The position numbers were made by a program, and so were the translations under genes. Shown piece after piece: positions 31,823 to 43,306 of a stretch of DNA of 64,000 nucleotides. Source of the DNA: Tetragonia tetragonoides (lineage: Eukaryota; Streptophyta; Magnoliopsida; Caryophyllales; Aizoaceae); NCBI GenBank assembly GCA_038025085.1, contig CM076147.1:10264001-10328000 (forward strand), in the 5' to 3' direction. Below the pieces are notes generated by a model that was not told the origin of the DNA, did not search any database, and was given only the letters and a program-made list of their open reading frames with translations. Within the stretch, counting starts at the first letter, position 1. The number at the start of each line of letters is the position of its first letter.

Positions 31823-33393
31823 TGTAGACGCCAAAAAAGCGTCTTCAGATTTCTCCGCAAAAGCCCGATGATGAAAGGAGTAATTTATAAACTTGAACTG
31901 CTATTTTTGCTTTAATAGTTAAGATAAGGTCTCAGATTTTTCCTCCGAACACTCCTTCATTCCATTTCTTTTAAAATCCCCTTTCAAGAGCTTTCCATTT
32001 CTTCCTTCCGTGTCTAAATACGATTCCACACCTAAGAGTTATGGCCAAACAAAGTTTAGGGTCAAAACAGATGTAGCCGAATACTGTGGACCGTGTTTCC
32101 AGCCCCATTTGGGAGTTTATTAGGTTGAATTAATTTGCGAGCCTTATAGTTTTGGATTCCTTATTCAAATAGCTTTCCAATGACATATCATGAGCCCACA
32201 CCACATTCCAAACCAAGGAGTTACGAGCCCAACACTGATGCGTACTCAAAAACTGAACTCTCCTTAGTCTTTCGGATATATATCGAGATCAACAAAATAT
32301 TTGGTCCTGAAACCAAAATCATTTGAAATTAGACCTAATAAGCTTTTCAACTCATCTTGAATCATCCAATGTGGAGTCCAAACGATTGAGATATGACCCG
32401 GCCAAAATCCAGCTGGCAAGCTGACAGCCGTCAACGGCCCTGAAATAAGTCCTATGGCCGCTAGCGGCGCTGACTTCCCTTCGGGCCCGGCTCAATTTTC
32501 AAGCCCGTCTCGTTTTTCAGATCGAATTCTGTCGTCAAACCCTACCTCCCTCGCCTATATAAACAACCTTTCACCCTCAGTTCAAAACACACAGTCTACA
32601 GTTGACACCCTCTATTCTCAGTAGTATTGACTCTGAGCTTCTCCCTCTTTCTTCCATAAACAATTCTATTCTATTCTCGGGAGTATTGACACTGAGTTTT
32701 CCCCTCTTTCTTTACTTGAGATCTATTTTTACTATTCAATTGTCAAAATATAGCCTACAGTTCAGGTACAAATTCCCGAGGGCTTAATTTAAATTAATTG
32801 CTTAACTGTTTATTTTCCAGTAGTCATAATGTAAATATCATGCTAGAATAACGTTTTATTTCTTCCTAAATATTGTCTGTATAGTCGTTGTGTTGCTCAA
32901 CTTGTCAATCGAATGCATGTCTAAATAAGGGTCAATAATAAATATTGTGATGCTTGTGATAAACCAATTAACAGTCTAAGTCTAGGTTGTTAATCCGGTT
33001 TTGTTTGGGAATTATGTCTGTAAGTTATTAAGCAAACTTGAGTTAGTTGAGGCCGTCATAATACGGGCGAGTTGGGTGCCGAACACCTTCCCACCTTGTA
33101 CATGCGCCCCCGAACCTATTATTCTTGGGTACTCATATGTTCTATATGAGCGGGAGTCTTTCTAAAGAAAACATGATTAGTTCACTTATCACGCTATTGG
33201 GTTGCCCCTTCGGTTTGTCCCTTCGATAAAACGCCGATAGCAGATTTGTGACCTCTTTCGTGGTTTTTATTCAATTCAAGTCTTTTCAAAATCCTTTCTA
33301 ACTCGACGGTTCCTTGAACTTATCTAAACCCCCCAGCTTACAAATTTTCTATAAGGACGCACTCCGTGGCCGTAGAAATCCCAGGTCCTTACA
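31823..33393 (+). mobile_element. E2 3' LTR
   Basis: Matches the 5' LTR along its whole length with scattered substitutions and a few small indels. The TATA region is again CTATATAAAC, near 32556. It ends GGTCCTTACA at 33393. Confidence 0.93.
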
Positions 33394-33518
33394 GGTTTCA
33401 AGGAATTTGGTCCAGATTTCCGAACAATGTCCTTTTCTACTTACGTCCATGTTAATCCATTACCATCATCATCGGGCGTTGCGGTGCCAGAGAATGAGAA
33501 CCGATTAGGGTATCTACA

Positions 33519-33569
33519 ACCCCAGATGAACTTAAAAGAACTTAAAAACGTTTTAAGTTCATCTGGGGT
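33519..33569. repeat. Perfect 19-base inverted repeat at the E1 insertion point
   Basis: ACCCCAGATGAACTTAAAA (33519-33537) is repeated in reverse complement at 33551-33569, with a 13-base loop. Its first five bases are the E1 target duplication. Confidence 0.9.
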
Positions 33570-34698
33570 CAGTTTAACTTGGGGTCACTTATTAGCTAAA
33601 TAGGAGTCACTTGTTAGCTAAATAGGGGGGTCACTTTTTAGCTAAACAGGTGTCACTTTATACTTTAACATGCAGATTTGTATTTACACAAAACCTTATA
33701 AGCCTATGTGTGATTATATGCATTGAGCTAATGCATTTTTTTTTTTTTTTTTTTTGAGTGAGAGCTAATGCAGATTTGATTTTACAAAAACGAACAATGT
33801 CAATCCCAACACAAACATATAGCTAAGAGTCTCACAATGTAGCAGAAAGTAGAGACATGCAAGACATGATTTCCCATGCCGAAGAACCCATCAGACAATA
33901 TTAATGTATGCCACTAAAATGTGGTCACTTTAACAAGAGTGAGACGTCACTTGTGGGAATGTATAGGGTCACTTTTGGTCTCAGGAACAAGTATAAGCAG
34001 CAAAAATAATTTCAGCAAATAATCGGTTCATTCCTACTAAGCATGTGTTGCAGCACAATTATAAAAATTTCACATCGCCAAGAAAATTGATATGTAGAGC
34101 TCATTCCATCATAATTCACTGAAGTTACTGATTTATACAATCAATCATATATTACATAATTATGAACCCATAAAATGAGAAAACTTGGCCTAGAATGCAA
34201 AATCATATGAAAGGAGCTAGTAGAAAATGCAATAGGATTTAAGGGTCACTTTAAAAGGAGTTAGGGGTCAATTTTAATACAATGTTACGTCACTTGTAAT
34301 ATTCAAGCAAAATTTCATTCTCTCTTCCAATTTTCCAATCTTATAAACAAGATATGAGGCAAAAGAATCAAAATTTGCATCTCACTTTACAAAATATCAT
34401 AACCAAAATCAATATTATCAACCAAACATCAATAAACTTCATAGAGACATTACAACTATACAAGGCAATGCATTGGCTAAAGAAGGATGAGAATATTTCG
34501 ACTTAGACTCTTTAGTTTGAGCAATTAATGCTGAAAATCAAAAAAAAATCTAAGAAACTATAGAAATCAAATATAAAACACGAACAAATGCTAGAAATTG
34601 TGTATAGACATAAATTAAACTCTGCAAATCGAACATAGACCACAAACAAAGCCTAGACAATGAATATACACAAAAATTAAACCCTAGAAATTGAACAT
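33570..34698. repeat. Old host DNA rich in GTCACTT (right block)
   Basis: This is the same unexplained texture as 3640-6260. GTCACTT or close variants occur near 33577, 33607, 33631, 33652, 33923, 33947, 33967, 34243 and 34291. The phrases TTAGCTAAATAGG(G)GGTCACTT repeat three times at 33590-33660. Positions 34560-34698 hold diverged repeats of AAATTAAACCCTAGAAATTGAACAT. No gene is seen. Confidence 0.5.
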
Positions 34699-36738
34699 TG
34701 TAACACACCGGATTTTCTAAATTATAAATAAATAAAAATAATAAACTCGAGTTGAAAATCGGGCAGAATTTCCTTTTCAAACTGAACATCCAAAGTTATC
34801 GACTAAATAAAAACCTGCTCAAACAGAAAATAAAACAAAACAAAACTTTACAGCGGAAGACTCCTAACAAATCCGGAGCATCACTGCCACACTCACTCAT
34901 AGAATGGGTGCAAGGCAACGTTATAAAACCCAATAAGCTGAATAACTCTATAACAATCTTATATTACAACAAATGACAATGAATTACAACAATAATAATC
35001 TTCTTGACGACTTTGAGTTCAACCTTCCAACTAGCACAAAAGATCCTCACGGACAATCAACCTGCAAATATTTCAATCTACTCCCCCATGCAACCGAATA
35101 TCGCATAGGTTCATCATAGGCCCACCATTGAAGAAAAATGGACGCACACAAACGTAACACAGAAAGCAACCAATCATCAAAGCTGAGTAACCAAACATTC
35201 TATCGGAAAATAAATAAAAGCACTACAATTTCAACTCAGGTCATCTATGACCTTTAAGTCACATAGACCCCAAAAATAGTCTCAATTGCATTCTAGGATA
35301 CTCTCCTAGCTTTAACTCAAATCCCAAAAGTATGTGCCAAACGCTCTCAGTCATTAGCTCCTAGTCTCGACCATGTGGGAAGTGAACTAGCGGAAAACCC
35401 GCAGAAACAAAATCCATTCTCATAACTCGGCCATAGGCCCCATAACACATAACATAGCCCGCAAGCACTCAAAAGTCCACTCTCGGACCAATTCTCATAA
35501 CCATGTAACCATTTCATAAAATACTGCTCATCACCTAAGAGTCAACGTCTTAGGCTACTTGCCCACATGTCTAGAACTAAGAAAACTAATAACTTACAAG
35601 CCTCAAACCAAAGTCAATATTCATCATATAATCTTATTTCATTCCATATACCCAACTGGGGTCAATCATAGAACAATTCTCACAATAAGGCACGGGTTCC
35701 CATAAGCATTATTAATATCTCGGTTTTAGTCTCAATCTCACTTTAGGTAGTATCTACATAATTCTCTGTCATTGCCACTATGGTCATACAACTATCTAAT
35801 CCCTTTACTAACCAATATCTCACAATAAGTTCAACCATAAACTTTACCTATGCTAGCTGGCCGGTCACAAATTATACATACCATATATCATCATAACCAA
35901 ACCGATCATCTTACTCATATAATTAACCACATAACAAAAGCAAACCATAATGAACATATAATTCATCACATAGCAATACTCATGTTAAACATCAAAATTT
36001 ACACATAAAAAGAGAAAATAACATCCATCTCCAACCGAACAGAAAGGGTTACCTCTAATTCGATTTCAGCAGCTAGGCATCACATAATCCCTTCAATTCA
36101 ATCATCCAAAACCAACATATATGCATAAAACAGAATTAAATCAATTAATACCCCAATCAGAAATTAATTTAATAAATACCAAACTAGGGTTTAGGGTTTC
36201 GCAAACCAACAAATTGGGCAAACTAGACATGGCTCACGACATGTGTATGGCGGCGATCGGGCTGTTGATGGTCGCCGGAAAACATGGCAGCCAAGGGAAC
36301 GCAGCAGCAACATCAACCACAAAACAGAAAACGAGAGAAGAGAGAAATTCAACCGTCGACAGCAAGGTTCGATCACCAGCAGAACAGTTCCCAAAAACGC
36401 AATAAAGGTTTAGGAGAGAGAGAGAGAGAAACAAAGGGGATGGCGTTGGTGGCTGATTTTGCGAGTAGAGGAATCGGTGATGATGGTATGCGTGGTGTTA
36501 GAGGCAGAGCAATTAAAAATAAGCGAAAGTTAGGGAAAACTAACTTAATAAAAGAGAGGACAAGGTGGTGGAAAACAAGTCAGTTTAGACTACCTAGTTA
36601 ACACGCCCTTTTCTAATCCACATTTAACACACCCACAAATACTAATTTAATAATTAATGAAGTCCAAAAACAAATACTTTTATTTAACAAAATATAAAAT
36701 CAATTTATGAAAATTCGATAAATATTCGGGGTATTACA
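34699..36738 (-). mobile_element. Solo Ty3-type LTR
   Basis: The ends are TGTAACACACCGG (34699) and ...CGGGGTATTACA (36738), 2040 bases. The flanks AACAT (34694-34698) and AAAAT (36739-36743) match at four of five positions, as in an aged duplication. On the minus strand it starts TGTAATACCCCGAAT and has a CCACC- and CTCTCT-rich leader (36600-36200), so minus is the sense strand. No internal region is present. Frames inside are low-complexity. Confidence 0.8.
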
Positions 36739-36797
36739 AAAATATACAATGAACAAACCATAGAAAACAAAGAGAGTAGAAAAATTTATCAGTAAAT

Positions 36798-37411
36798 TGT
36801 TGGAAACAATGCTCAGAGTTGGAGTTTGGTTATGACCAATCTGAATTTGGTTCCACCCAATCGTATTCAGATTCACGAGATATTAATTGCGGAAATCATG
36901 GAATCAATTAGATCCGTAACTGCTGTTGTAATATTTTATTCTTGGATATAACAGCTCCTAATCTTCAGCCCAATATCTTTATTGTGATATTATATCCTTG
37001 ATCTCCAAATAAATTGATTTCCTTGATTCTCTCCCCATTAATTACGTTATTTGATTTCCTATTGATGGTAAAGTTTCAGCCCTCTTTTGGCTATAAAAGC
37101 TCTGTCAATATTGCTGGAAAATACACAAGAGAAACACATCCATCTTCCTTTCTCTCTCCCTCATATATTCCCATTATTCCTGAGCAAGTTGAGTTTTGTT
37201 CCAATCCTTCCTCGTAAGTGCACACGAGTAAGGGTGCTGTGTTAACCTTGGGAAGCGAGCACTGGGTGATCGATTTGCACCTAGATCGAGGCGAAATCGC
37301 TTTTAAGGCAGTGGTTAATCCCACGGCGCAACAATTTACTTTCATGTTCTGTTTCTGTCAGCTGATCTTTGGGACTGACCAAACATCTGTTTGGGTACAC
37401 CTATACTAACA
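36798..37411 (+). mobile_element. E4 Ty1/copia 5' LTR
   Basis: It starts TGTTGGAAACAATGC and ends ACTAACA, 614 bases. The TATA box CTATAAAAGC is at 37091-37100. The bases after the LTR (ATTTAAAAGCGATT) are not a recognisable initiator-Met PBS, so the site is decayed or unusual. The left flank is TAAAT; the matching 3' LTR is not present. Confidence 0.85.
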
Positions 37412-37477
37412 ATTTAAAAGCGATTTACCTTTTCCCTTTGATCAAATAACCCCGTGTTGAACAAGACAATCACGGAC

Positions 37478-37598
37478 ATGTCGAAAGTTGAGCCTCTGGA
37501 TGGGAACAATTATAAGAGGTGGTCCCAAAAGATGCTCATCGAGTTCGAACAATTTGCAATTGACTATGTCCTATTCAACCCACCAATCTTTGCTGAAA

Positions 37599-37646
<48 letters not shown>

Positions 37647-38419
37647 CGGAGAAGAAAAAGAATGATGCTGATGAGAAAATCAAAAGAAATTTCGAGAAGG
37701 ACAACAAATCTGTTCGTGGTCATATGTTAAGTCATATGACAAACTCCCTCTTCGACTTGTTCATTCAGGAAAAATCCGCCAAGTCGATTTGGGATACTCT
37801 TGCGAAGAATTATGGAGCCGATGATGCTGGAAAGAAGAAGTACGTGGTTGAAAATTGGCTCGAATTCCAGATGGTCGATGATAACCCAATTATGGACCAA
37901 GTGCACCAATATGAGAACCTCTGTACCGAAGTGTTGTCCGAAGGTATGGAGATGTGTGAGATCTTACAAGTCAATGTCTTGATCGAGAAATTTCCCAAGT
38001 CTTGGAATGACTACCTTAGTCAATTGAAGCATAAGAAGAAGGACATGCCACTTGAGGATCTGATTCGACACATGAGGATTGAGGAAGCCAATCGACTCAT
38101 TATTTCTAATAATGCTAATCTTGTGGAATCTAGTGGTGGTAACAGGTTTAATAATAAGAAGGGTCGAGGCAAAAACCCTAAGCAATTCAAGAAGGGCAAC
38201 TCTGTCAAAGGCAACAACAAAATCCAAAAGAAGCCACAAGGAAATTGCTATGTGTGTGGCAAACCAGGACATAGAGCTTATCAATGTTTCAATCGCCACA
38301 AGCAGTCCAAGTCTGGCGAGAAGGTTGGTCCAAACTACCAATCAGGCATGCCTTGTCGAACCAGAACAGATCATTGTGGCTATGATTTTCGAAATGAATA
38401 TGGTAAGCAATGGTATTGA
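37478..38419 (+). pseudogene. E4 copia Gag with zinc knuckle and Asp tract
   Basis: ATG at 37478. The gag core (LDGNNYKRWSQKM, then SLFDLF...SAKSIWDTL, then YENLCTEVLSEG and EKFPKSWNDY) is typical of copia Gag. A run of 15 Asp codons (GAT)n sits at about residues 40-55, between the first helix and the core. The basic tail leads to a zinc knuckle CYVCGKPGHRAYQC. The gag frame then leaves the protease frame near 38330 by a frameshift, so the polyprotein is not continuous. Confidence 0.88.
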
Positions 38420-41400
38420 ATGGGTTGTTGATACAGGAGCATCCAGGCACCTGTGCAACAATAAGGACCTCATCAAAGACTTTGAGGAGGTTCCCAATGG
38501 AGATTCCGTCTATCTTGCCAACTCATCTAGCATTGGCATTCTTGGTACAGGGAAGGTTATTCTTAAACTAACTTCTGGAAAATCTCTTGCTTTAAGTAAT
38601 GTTTTGTATGTTCCTTCCTTACGTAGAAATTTGATTTCTGGTGCTTTGGTTAATAAGGCTGGACTTAAATTAGTTTTTGATGTGGACAAGTTGGTCCTCA
38701 CCAAAAATGGTGAATTTGTGGGTAAGGATTATCTCAATGAGGGACTTTTTGTACTTGAGACTATGATTAATGAAATGAATGTCGGATCTTCTTCTGCTTA
38801 TATTGCTGAATCTATTGATTTATGGCATGGTAGATTAGGGCATGTGAATGTTGAATCCATTAAGCACTTGAGACATTTGGATTTGATACCTTCTATGATT
38901 GATAGTGATGTTTCCAAATGTGAAATATGTGTAGAAGCCAGACATTCCAAATTGCCCTTCAAATCCGTTGTCAAAAGACAAACGAAACTCTTAGAATTGA
39001 TTCATAGTGATTTGGCCGACTTTAAGAACACTCAGAGCAACGGAGGCAAATTTTACTATATTACATTTGTGGATGATTGTTCTAGTTTTACTAGAGTTTA
39101 CCTCCTTAGATCAAAGGACGAAGCGGAATCAATGTTTCTCAAGTACAAAGCAGAGGTTCAGAATCAGTTAGAACTAAAGATCAAAAGAGTCAGATCTGAT
39201 AGAGGTGGTGAGTATGGGACTAACACCCTTCAATCCTTTTGCGAAATGAATGGGATAATACATGAGACCTCTGCCCTTATACTCCTCAATCCAATGGGAT
39301 TGCTGAGAGAAAAAATAGAACCCTTAAGGATATGATGAATGCCATGCTCATTAGTTCCAGGCTACCCGACAACATGTGGGGCGAGGCGGTTTTATCCGCT
39401 TGTCATATACTCAATAGAGTGCCTCATAAGAAGTTAGATAAAACCCCATATGAAATATGAAAAGGTTATGGACCAAAACTGTCTTATTTGAAAGTGTAGG
39501 GGTGTTTGGCCAAAGTAGGCTTGCCTAGTCATAAGCGTACAAATATAAGGCCTAAAACCATAGATTCTGTTTTCATTGGTTACGCCCAAACTAGTGCAGC
39601 ATATAGATTTATGTGTTTGAATGATTATTCTATTATTGAATCTAGAGATGCTAAATTCTTTGAGCATGTTTTTCCTTTGAAAAAGAATGCTGAATCATGT
39701 GAAAGTATTATGACTATGCCTGCTTCTTTGGCATTATCTACTTCTATTAATAATGATATTCACAATGTTGAACCGCGCATGAGTAAAAGAGTCAGAACCA
39801 AAACTGACTTTGGTCCTGACTTTATTACATCTTTTCTGACCGAACATTTTGATATTGACGAATTAAATGAGAATCTCATTTATGCTTTTATGATTGATGA
39901 AGAGACTAAAACTTATGAAGAGGCTATGTCTTCGGTTGATGCTAATTTTTGGAAAGGAGCTATAAAGAGTGAGTTAGATTCTATTATTTGTAACCATACT
40001 TGGAATCTTGTTGATTTGCCTAATGGCTGCAAACCTATTAGTGGTAAATGGATCTTCAAAATTAAAAGGAGACCTGATGGATTAATTGAAAGCTTTAAAG
40101 CCCGCTTTGTTGTTAGAGGCTTTATACAAAAGAAACGTATTGATTATTTTGATACTTATTCTCCTGTGACTAAAATTGCTACTATTAGAACTCTAATCTC
40201 CATGGCTGCCATTTATGATTTAATTGTTCATCAAATGGATGTTAAAACTGCTTTCTTGCATGGTGATTTAGAAGAAGGAATTTATATGCAACAACCACAG
40301 GGATTTGTTGTTCCCGGGTAAGAACATAAAGTGTGTAAGTTGAGAAAATCCTTATATGGATTAAAACAAGCTCCAAAACAGTGGTATGAAAAATTTCATA
40401 GTACTTTGATTGGAAATGGATTCATAGTAAATGCCTCTGATTCATGTGTGTATTCCAAAGTGATTAATTCTCATTGCATAATCATTTGCTTATATGTTGA
40501 TGATATGCTTATTTTTGGTACACACATATATATTGTGAATGATACTAAGAAATTTCTTGCCTCAAAATTTGAAATGAAGGATTTGGGTGAGGCGGATGTG
40601 ATTTTGGGTGTTAAAATTAAAAGAACCCAAAATGGTATTTCTTTGTGTCAATCACATTATGTTGAGAAGGTACTAAAGAAATTTAATTCTTTTGATGTTA
40701 CGCCTGCCAACACTCCCTATGATTCTAGCATACACTTAAAGAAAAATTATGGTGATAGTATATCACAATCTGAGTATGCCAAAATAATTGGGAGTGTTAT
40801 ATTTTTAATGAATTACACTAGACCTGACATAGCATATTGCGTTAGTAGACTTAGTCGTTATACCCACAATCCTGGTAGAGAACATTGGATTGCTCTCAAA
40901 CGACTTCTTAAATATTTAAGAGGAACTATGGATTGGGGATTGCATTTGTGTAAGTATCCCGCCGTTTTGGAAGGATATTGTGATGCTAATTGGGTAAACG
41001 ACAAAGATGATATAAGTTCTACCAGTGGCTATGTTTTTACTTTGGGTGGTGGAGCTATTTCATGGAAGTCTTGTAAACAAACATGTATAACTCGTTCTAC
41101 CATGGAATCTGAATTCATTGCTCTTGAATTGGCAGGTCAAGAAGCCGAATGGTTAAGGAACTTTCTTGCAGATGTTCCTTTGTGGGGAAAGCCAACTCCT
41201 CATGTTTCCATTCATTGTGATTCACAACCAGCCATCTCAGTGGCTAAGAATAATGCGTATAATGGGAAGAAAAGACATATACGCATAAGGCATGGTGTTG
41301 TGAGACAGTTGATAAAGAATGGCATACTCTCCTTAGAGTATGTGAGATCCGAAAGGAATTTAGCTGACCCTTTAACCAAAGGCTTGACCAGAAAAATGGT

Positions 41401-41443
41401 CGTAGACACGTCGAGGGGGATGGGCTTAAAGCTCTTGGATTGA
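38340..41443 (+). pseudogene. E4 copia pol: protease, integrase, RT, RNase H, with several lesions
   Basis: Domains in order: protease (WVVDTGASRHLC), integrase with its HHCC finger (LWHGRLGHVN, CEICVEARH), a core with HSDL, FVDDCS and SDRGGEYG, then RT ([49 protein letters not shown]) and RNase H ([34 protein letters not shown]). Lesions are a frameshift near 39275 in integrase, TGA at about 39458, TAG at about 39499 and TAA at 40319-40321. The last 370 codons (RT palm to RNase H) are open. The catalytic YVDD is present. Confidence 0.9.
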
Positions 41444-41534
41444 GAGAATCATGGTGGATACCCAACCTTTCATGGTTCAATGTGGTCAAACGAAGCCATG
41501 AGGAGCTATTTGTAAGGATGAGCTTAAGCTCTTG
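41444..41534 (+). other. E4 3' untranslated remnant
   Basis: About 90 bases follow the RNase H stop before a fragment of another LTR begins. The polypurine tract and 3' LTR of E4 are missing, removed or displaced by the rearrangement to the right. Confidence 0.55.
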
Positions 41535-42095
41535 ATAAACGAACCTCGGTCTTAATACTCCCGAGAATAGAGGTTGTCAACTGTAGACTGTGTTTTGAAC
41601 TGAGGGAGGAGAGTTGTATTTATAGGTGTGGAGAAGTAGGGTTGGAAGGCTGAAAAGGAGCTGAAAATCGAATTGGGCTTGAAAAATGAGTCAGGCCAGA
41701 AGCCACGTCAGCGCCGCTAGCTGCCCTGTGATTTATCCCAGGGCCGCTGACGGCTGTCCGCTGCCAGCTGGATGTCATCATAATGACGAAATCCAGTCTA
41801 TTTTTATTTTTCGGAGGAATTCTAGTATTCCGAAAAATATGAAAAGACCGTTTTACCCCTGGACGGTAAAAGACGGTTCTACCCCTGAATCGCAACTTGG
41901 CGACCGGGAGTCGAAAAGGGGCATGAGAGGTGTCGTTGGAAAGCTCTTGAATGGTGCTTTTGAATGGGGTTGGAATAAAGGAGTGTTTGGAGGAAAACCT
42001 GAGACCTTATCTTAACTATTAAAGCAAAAATAGCGTTCAAGTTTCATCCTTGGGGTTTTGCGGAGAAATCTGAAGGCGCTTTTTTGGCGTCCACA
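41535..42095 (-). mobile_element. Partial LTR of the E2 family
   Basis: On the minus strand it starts at 42095 with TGTGGACGCCAAAAAAGCGC and tracks the E2 LTR through AGATTTCTCCGC, TTTTTGCTTTAATAGTTAAG, the AGCGGC-type GC patch, a TATA-like CTATAAATACAACTC (minus) and CCTCAGTTCAAAACACA. It ends near GGGAGTATTAAGACCGAG, so about one third of an LTR is present. The left boundary is approximate. Confidence 0.82.
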
Positions 42096-42363
42096 ATACT
42101 CTAATCTTGCATCATCTCTTCTTCAAAGCATGGTTAATAGTTCGAATAGGTTTAAAATAACCTCGTCAGAAAACACAAAACCTCCTGTAAACAGTAGTAA
42201 ACGATCTTGTTTTTGCGAAAATAGGGTGAGGCTAGTAAGCTATAGCTTAACTAGTATTGCTCAGAACGTCGTTTACCTTCGAAAACAAGTACTCACTTGA
42301 ACCGATATGACAACGATATTCTGACGAACAGTATTGTATGCGGAACTGGCTCTGATACCAAGT
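42096..42363 (-). mobile_element. E5 leader and primer binding site
   Basis: On the minus strand TGGTATCAGAGCCAGTT (42360-42344) is a PBS for initiator-Met tRNA, three bases after the E5 LTR end. The remaining 250 bases are noncoding leader, cut at 42095 by the E2-family LTR fragment. No E5 gene is in the window. Confidence 0.75.
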
Positions 42364-42833
42364 TGATGCGTATTTTCTTGAGATTTTCGGTTTATGAACA
42401 AAACAATAAAAGATAAACAAGATCACTCCTCTCTAAAGTTGCAACAACAAGAGAAATTAATCTTGGGCGTCTCTCCAACCTCGCAAGATCAAAGAAACGA
42501 AGAAAACTCGCAAGTCCCCTCAAAGAAGCTCACTTCTGAAATTCTAATTGAATAACTCAATCACTCATAAACACAATCTACCAAAAATAAAAGACTACAA
42601 GCCCTATTTATAGGGAAAACTAAATCTAGCTTGTGTGAAAGGAAACTAACTAGAAGTAGGAAACTTTCTAAAGTCCAAACCTAACTAGAATTAGGAAACT
42701 AAATTTTAATCTACCTAAAACTCCTAATTATTTTATTCAGAAAATTAAATATTCCTAAAAAAAAAAAGTAAAATTCTAAAAAAAATAAGAAAACTAAATT
42801 AAATAACCAAGTGATTGATGCTCATATGCATCA
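42364..42833 (-). mobile_element. E5 5' LTR (small, initiator-Met PBS)
   Basis: On the minus strand it runs from TGATGCATATGAGCATCA at 42833 to ...ATACGCATCA at 42364, 470 bases with inverted TGATGC/GCATCA ends. A TATA-like CCTATAAATAGGGC (minus) is near 42612. Its size and PBS suit a small Ty1/copia element, but coding sequence is lacking. Confidence 0.75.
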
Positions 42834-43024
42834 CGTTGTCTCGTCGACTTTTTCGTTTCTCGTGTAGGTACGGAATCTCGACACCTGTCGAGTGGTGTTT
42901 AGTCATTTTTGCTAAATCACTCTACGTTCATCATTCTCAAAGTGTTACTAACTTTTACATTTACTCTGAATACAGATCCCCTGCAGGCATTGAGACCATC
43001 TCGAGCGATGTTTGTCCTACTAAC
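42834..43024 (+). other. Fragment of Tat-type 3' region
   Basis: It matches the E2 region 31437-31640 (TTTCTCGT, then ACGG...ATCTCGACA, GAGCG/TGGTGTT, AAATCACTCTACGTT and CTCTGAATACAG). It then joins the E3 LTR directly, without the roughly 200 bases and polypurine tract seen in E2. Confidence 0.7.
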
Positions 43025-43306
43025 TTTAGACACCAAAAATTGTGTCTATGATAAGTCCCCATAAAAACCCGATGATGAAAGAATTGGATTTTGCTCGAAC
43101 TTGGGTTGCGAGAATAATTGCTCTAATGATTAGCCCAGTTCATTTGATTTAACTAGTGGAAGCCTTTTGTACAGATGATCCAAACTAGTTGGACTGAATT
43201 CAATTGGAGTCCAAAACTGAAAGATAGGCCTCTTTGAACCAAAGGGCCCTAAAGGGAACCTAAACCCATGAGTCAACCCTTGGTCAAACAAGAAAACTAT
43301 GTCAAT

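Larger units (their letters stand above)
24963..33393 (+). mobile_element. E2: gag-only Tat/Ogre-type LTR retrotransposon
   Basis: LTRs 24963-26531 and 31823-33393 are nearly equal in length (1569 and 1571). Both start TGTAGACGCC and end CCTTACA. The duplication GGTTT lies at 24958-24962 and 33394-33398, and the E1 LTR resumes exactly after it. The PBS and PPT are intact. The only recognisable gene is gag (28111-28860); there is no protease, RT, RNase H or integrase. This matches non-autonomous 'terminal repeat with gag' elements. LTR copies differ by scattered substitutions, so it is not brand new, but it is younger than E1. Confidence 0.93.
6266..33518 (-). mobile_element. E1: Tat/Ogre-group Ty3 retrotransposon with nested insertions
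   Basis: A minus-strand element bounded by LTRs 6266-7775 (3') and 17772-33518 (5', split by insertions). It is flanked by the 5-base duplication ACCCC at 6261-6265 and 33519-33523. The minus-strand order is LTR, tRNA-Arg-type PBS, a remnant of the gag N-terminus, pol with RT and two RNase H domains, broken integrase, then a long 3' region. That region carries an antisense PMD gene and ends in a polypurine tract. Paired RNase H domains and this PBS mark the Tat/Ogre group. Gag core and protease are missing, so it is not autonomous. Confidence 0.93.
17772..33518 (-). mobile_element. E1 5' LTR, split by a solo LTR and by E2
   Basis: The true LTR consists of 17772-18506, 24233-24962 and 33394-33518. 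The rest is inserted DNA with its duplications. The ends are TGTAAGAACCC at 17772 and ...GGGTATCTACA at 33518 (plus strand). Compared with the 3' LTR there is an inverted segment at 18042-18190. A segment of about 200 bases is added at 24431-24640, next to the TATA box, bounded by two diverged copies of a CGACT(G/A)GG(A/G)TGAAAGAGA motif. The promoter of this LTR is probably damaged. Confidence 0.85.
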
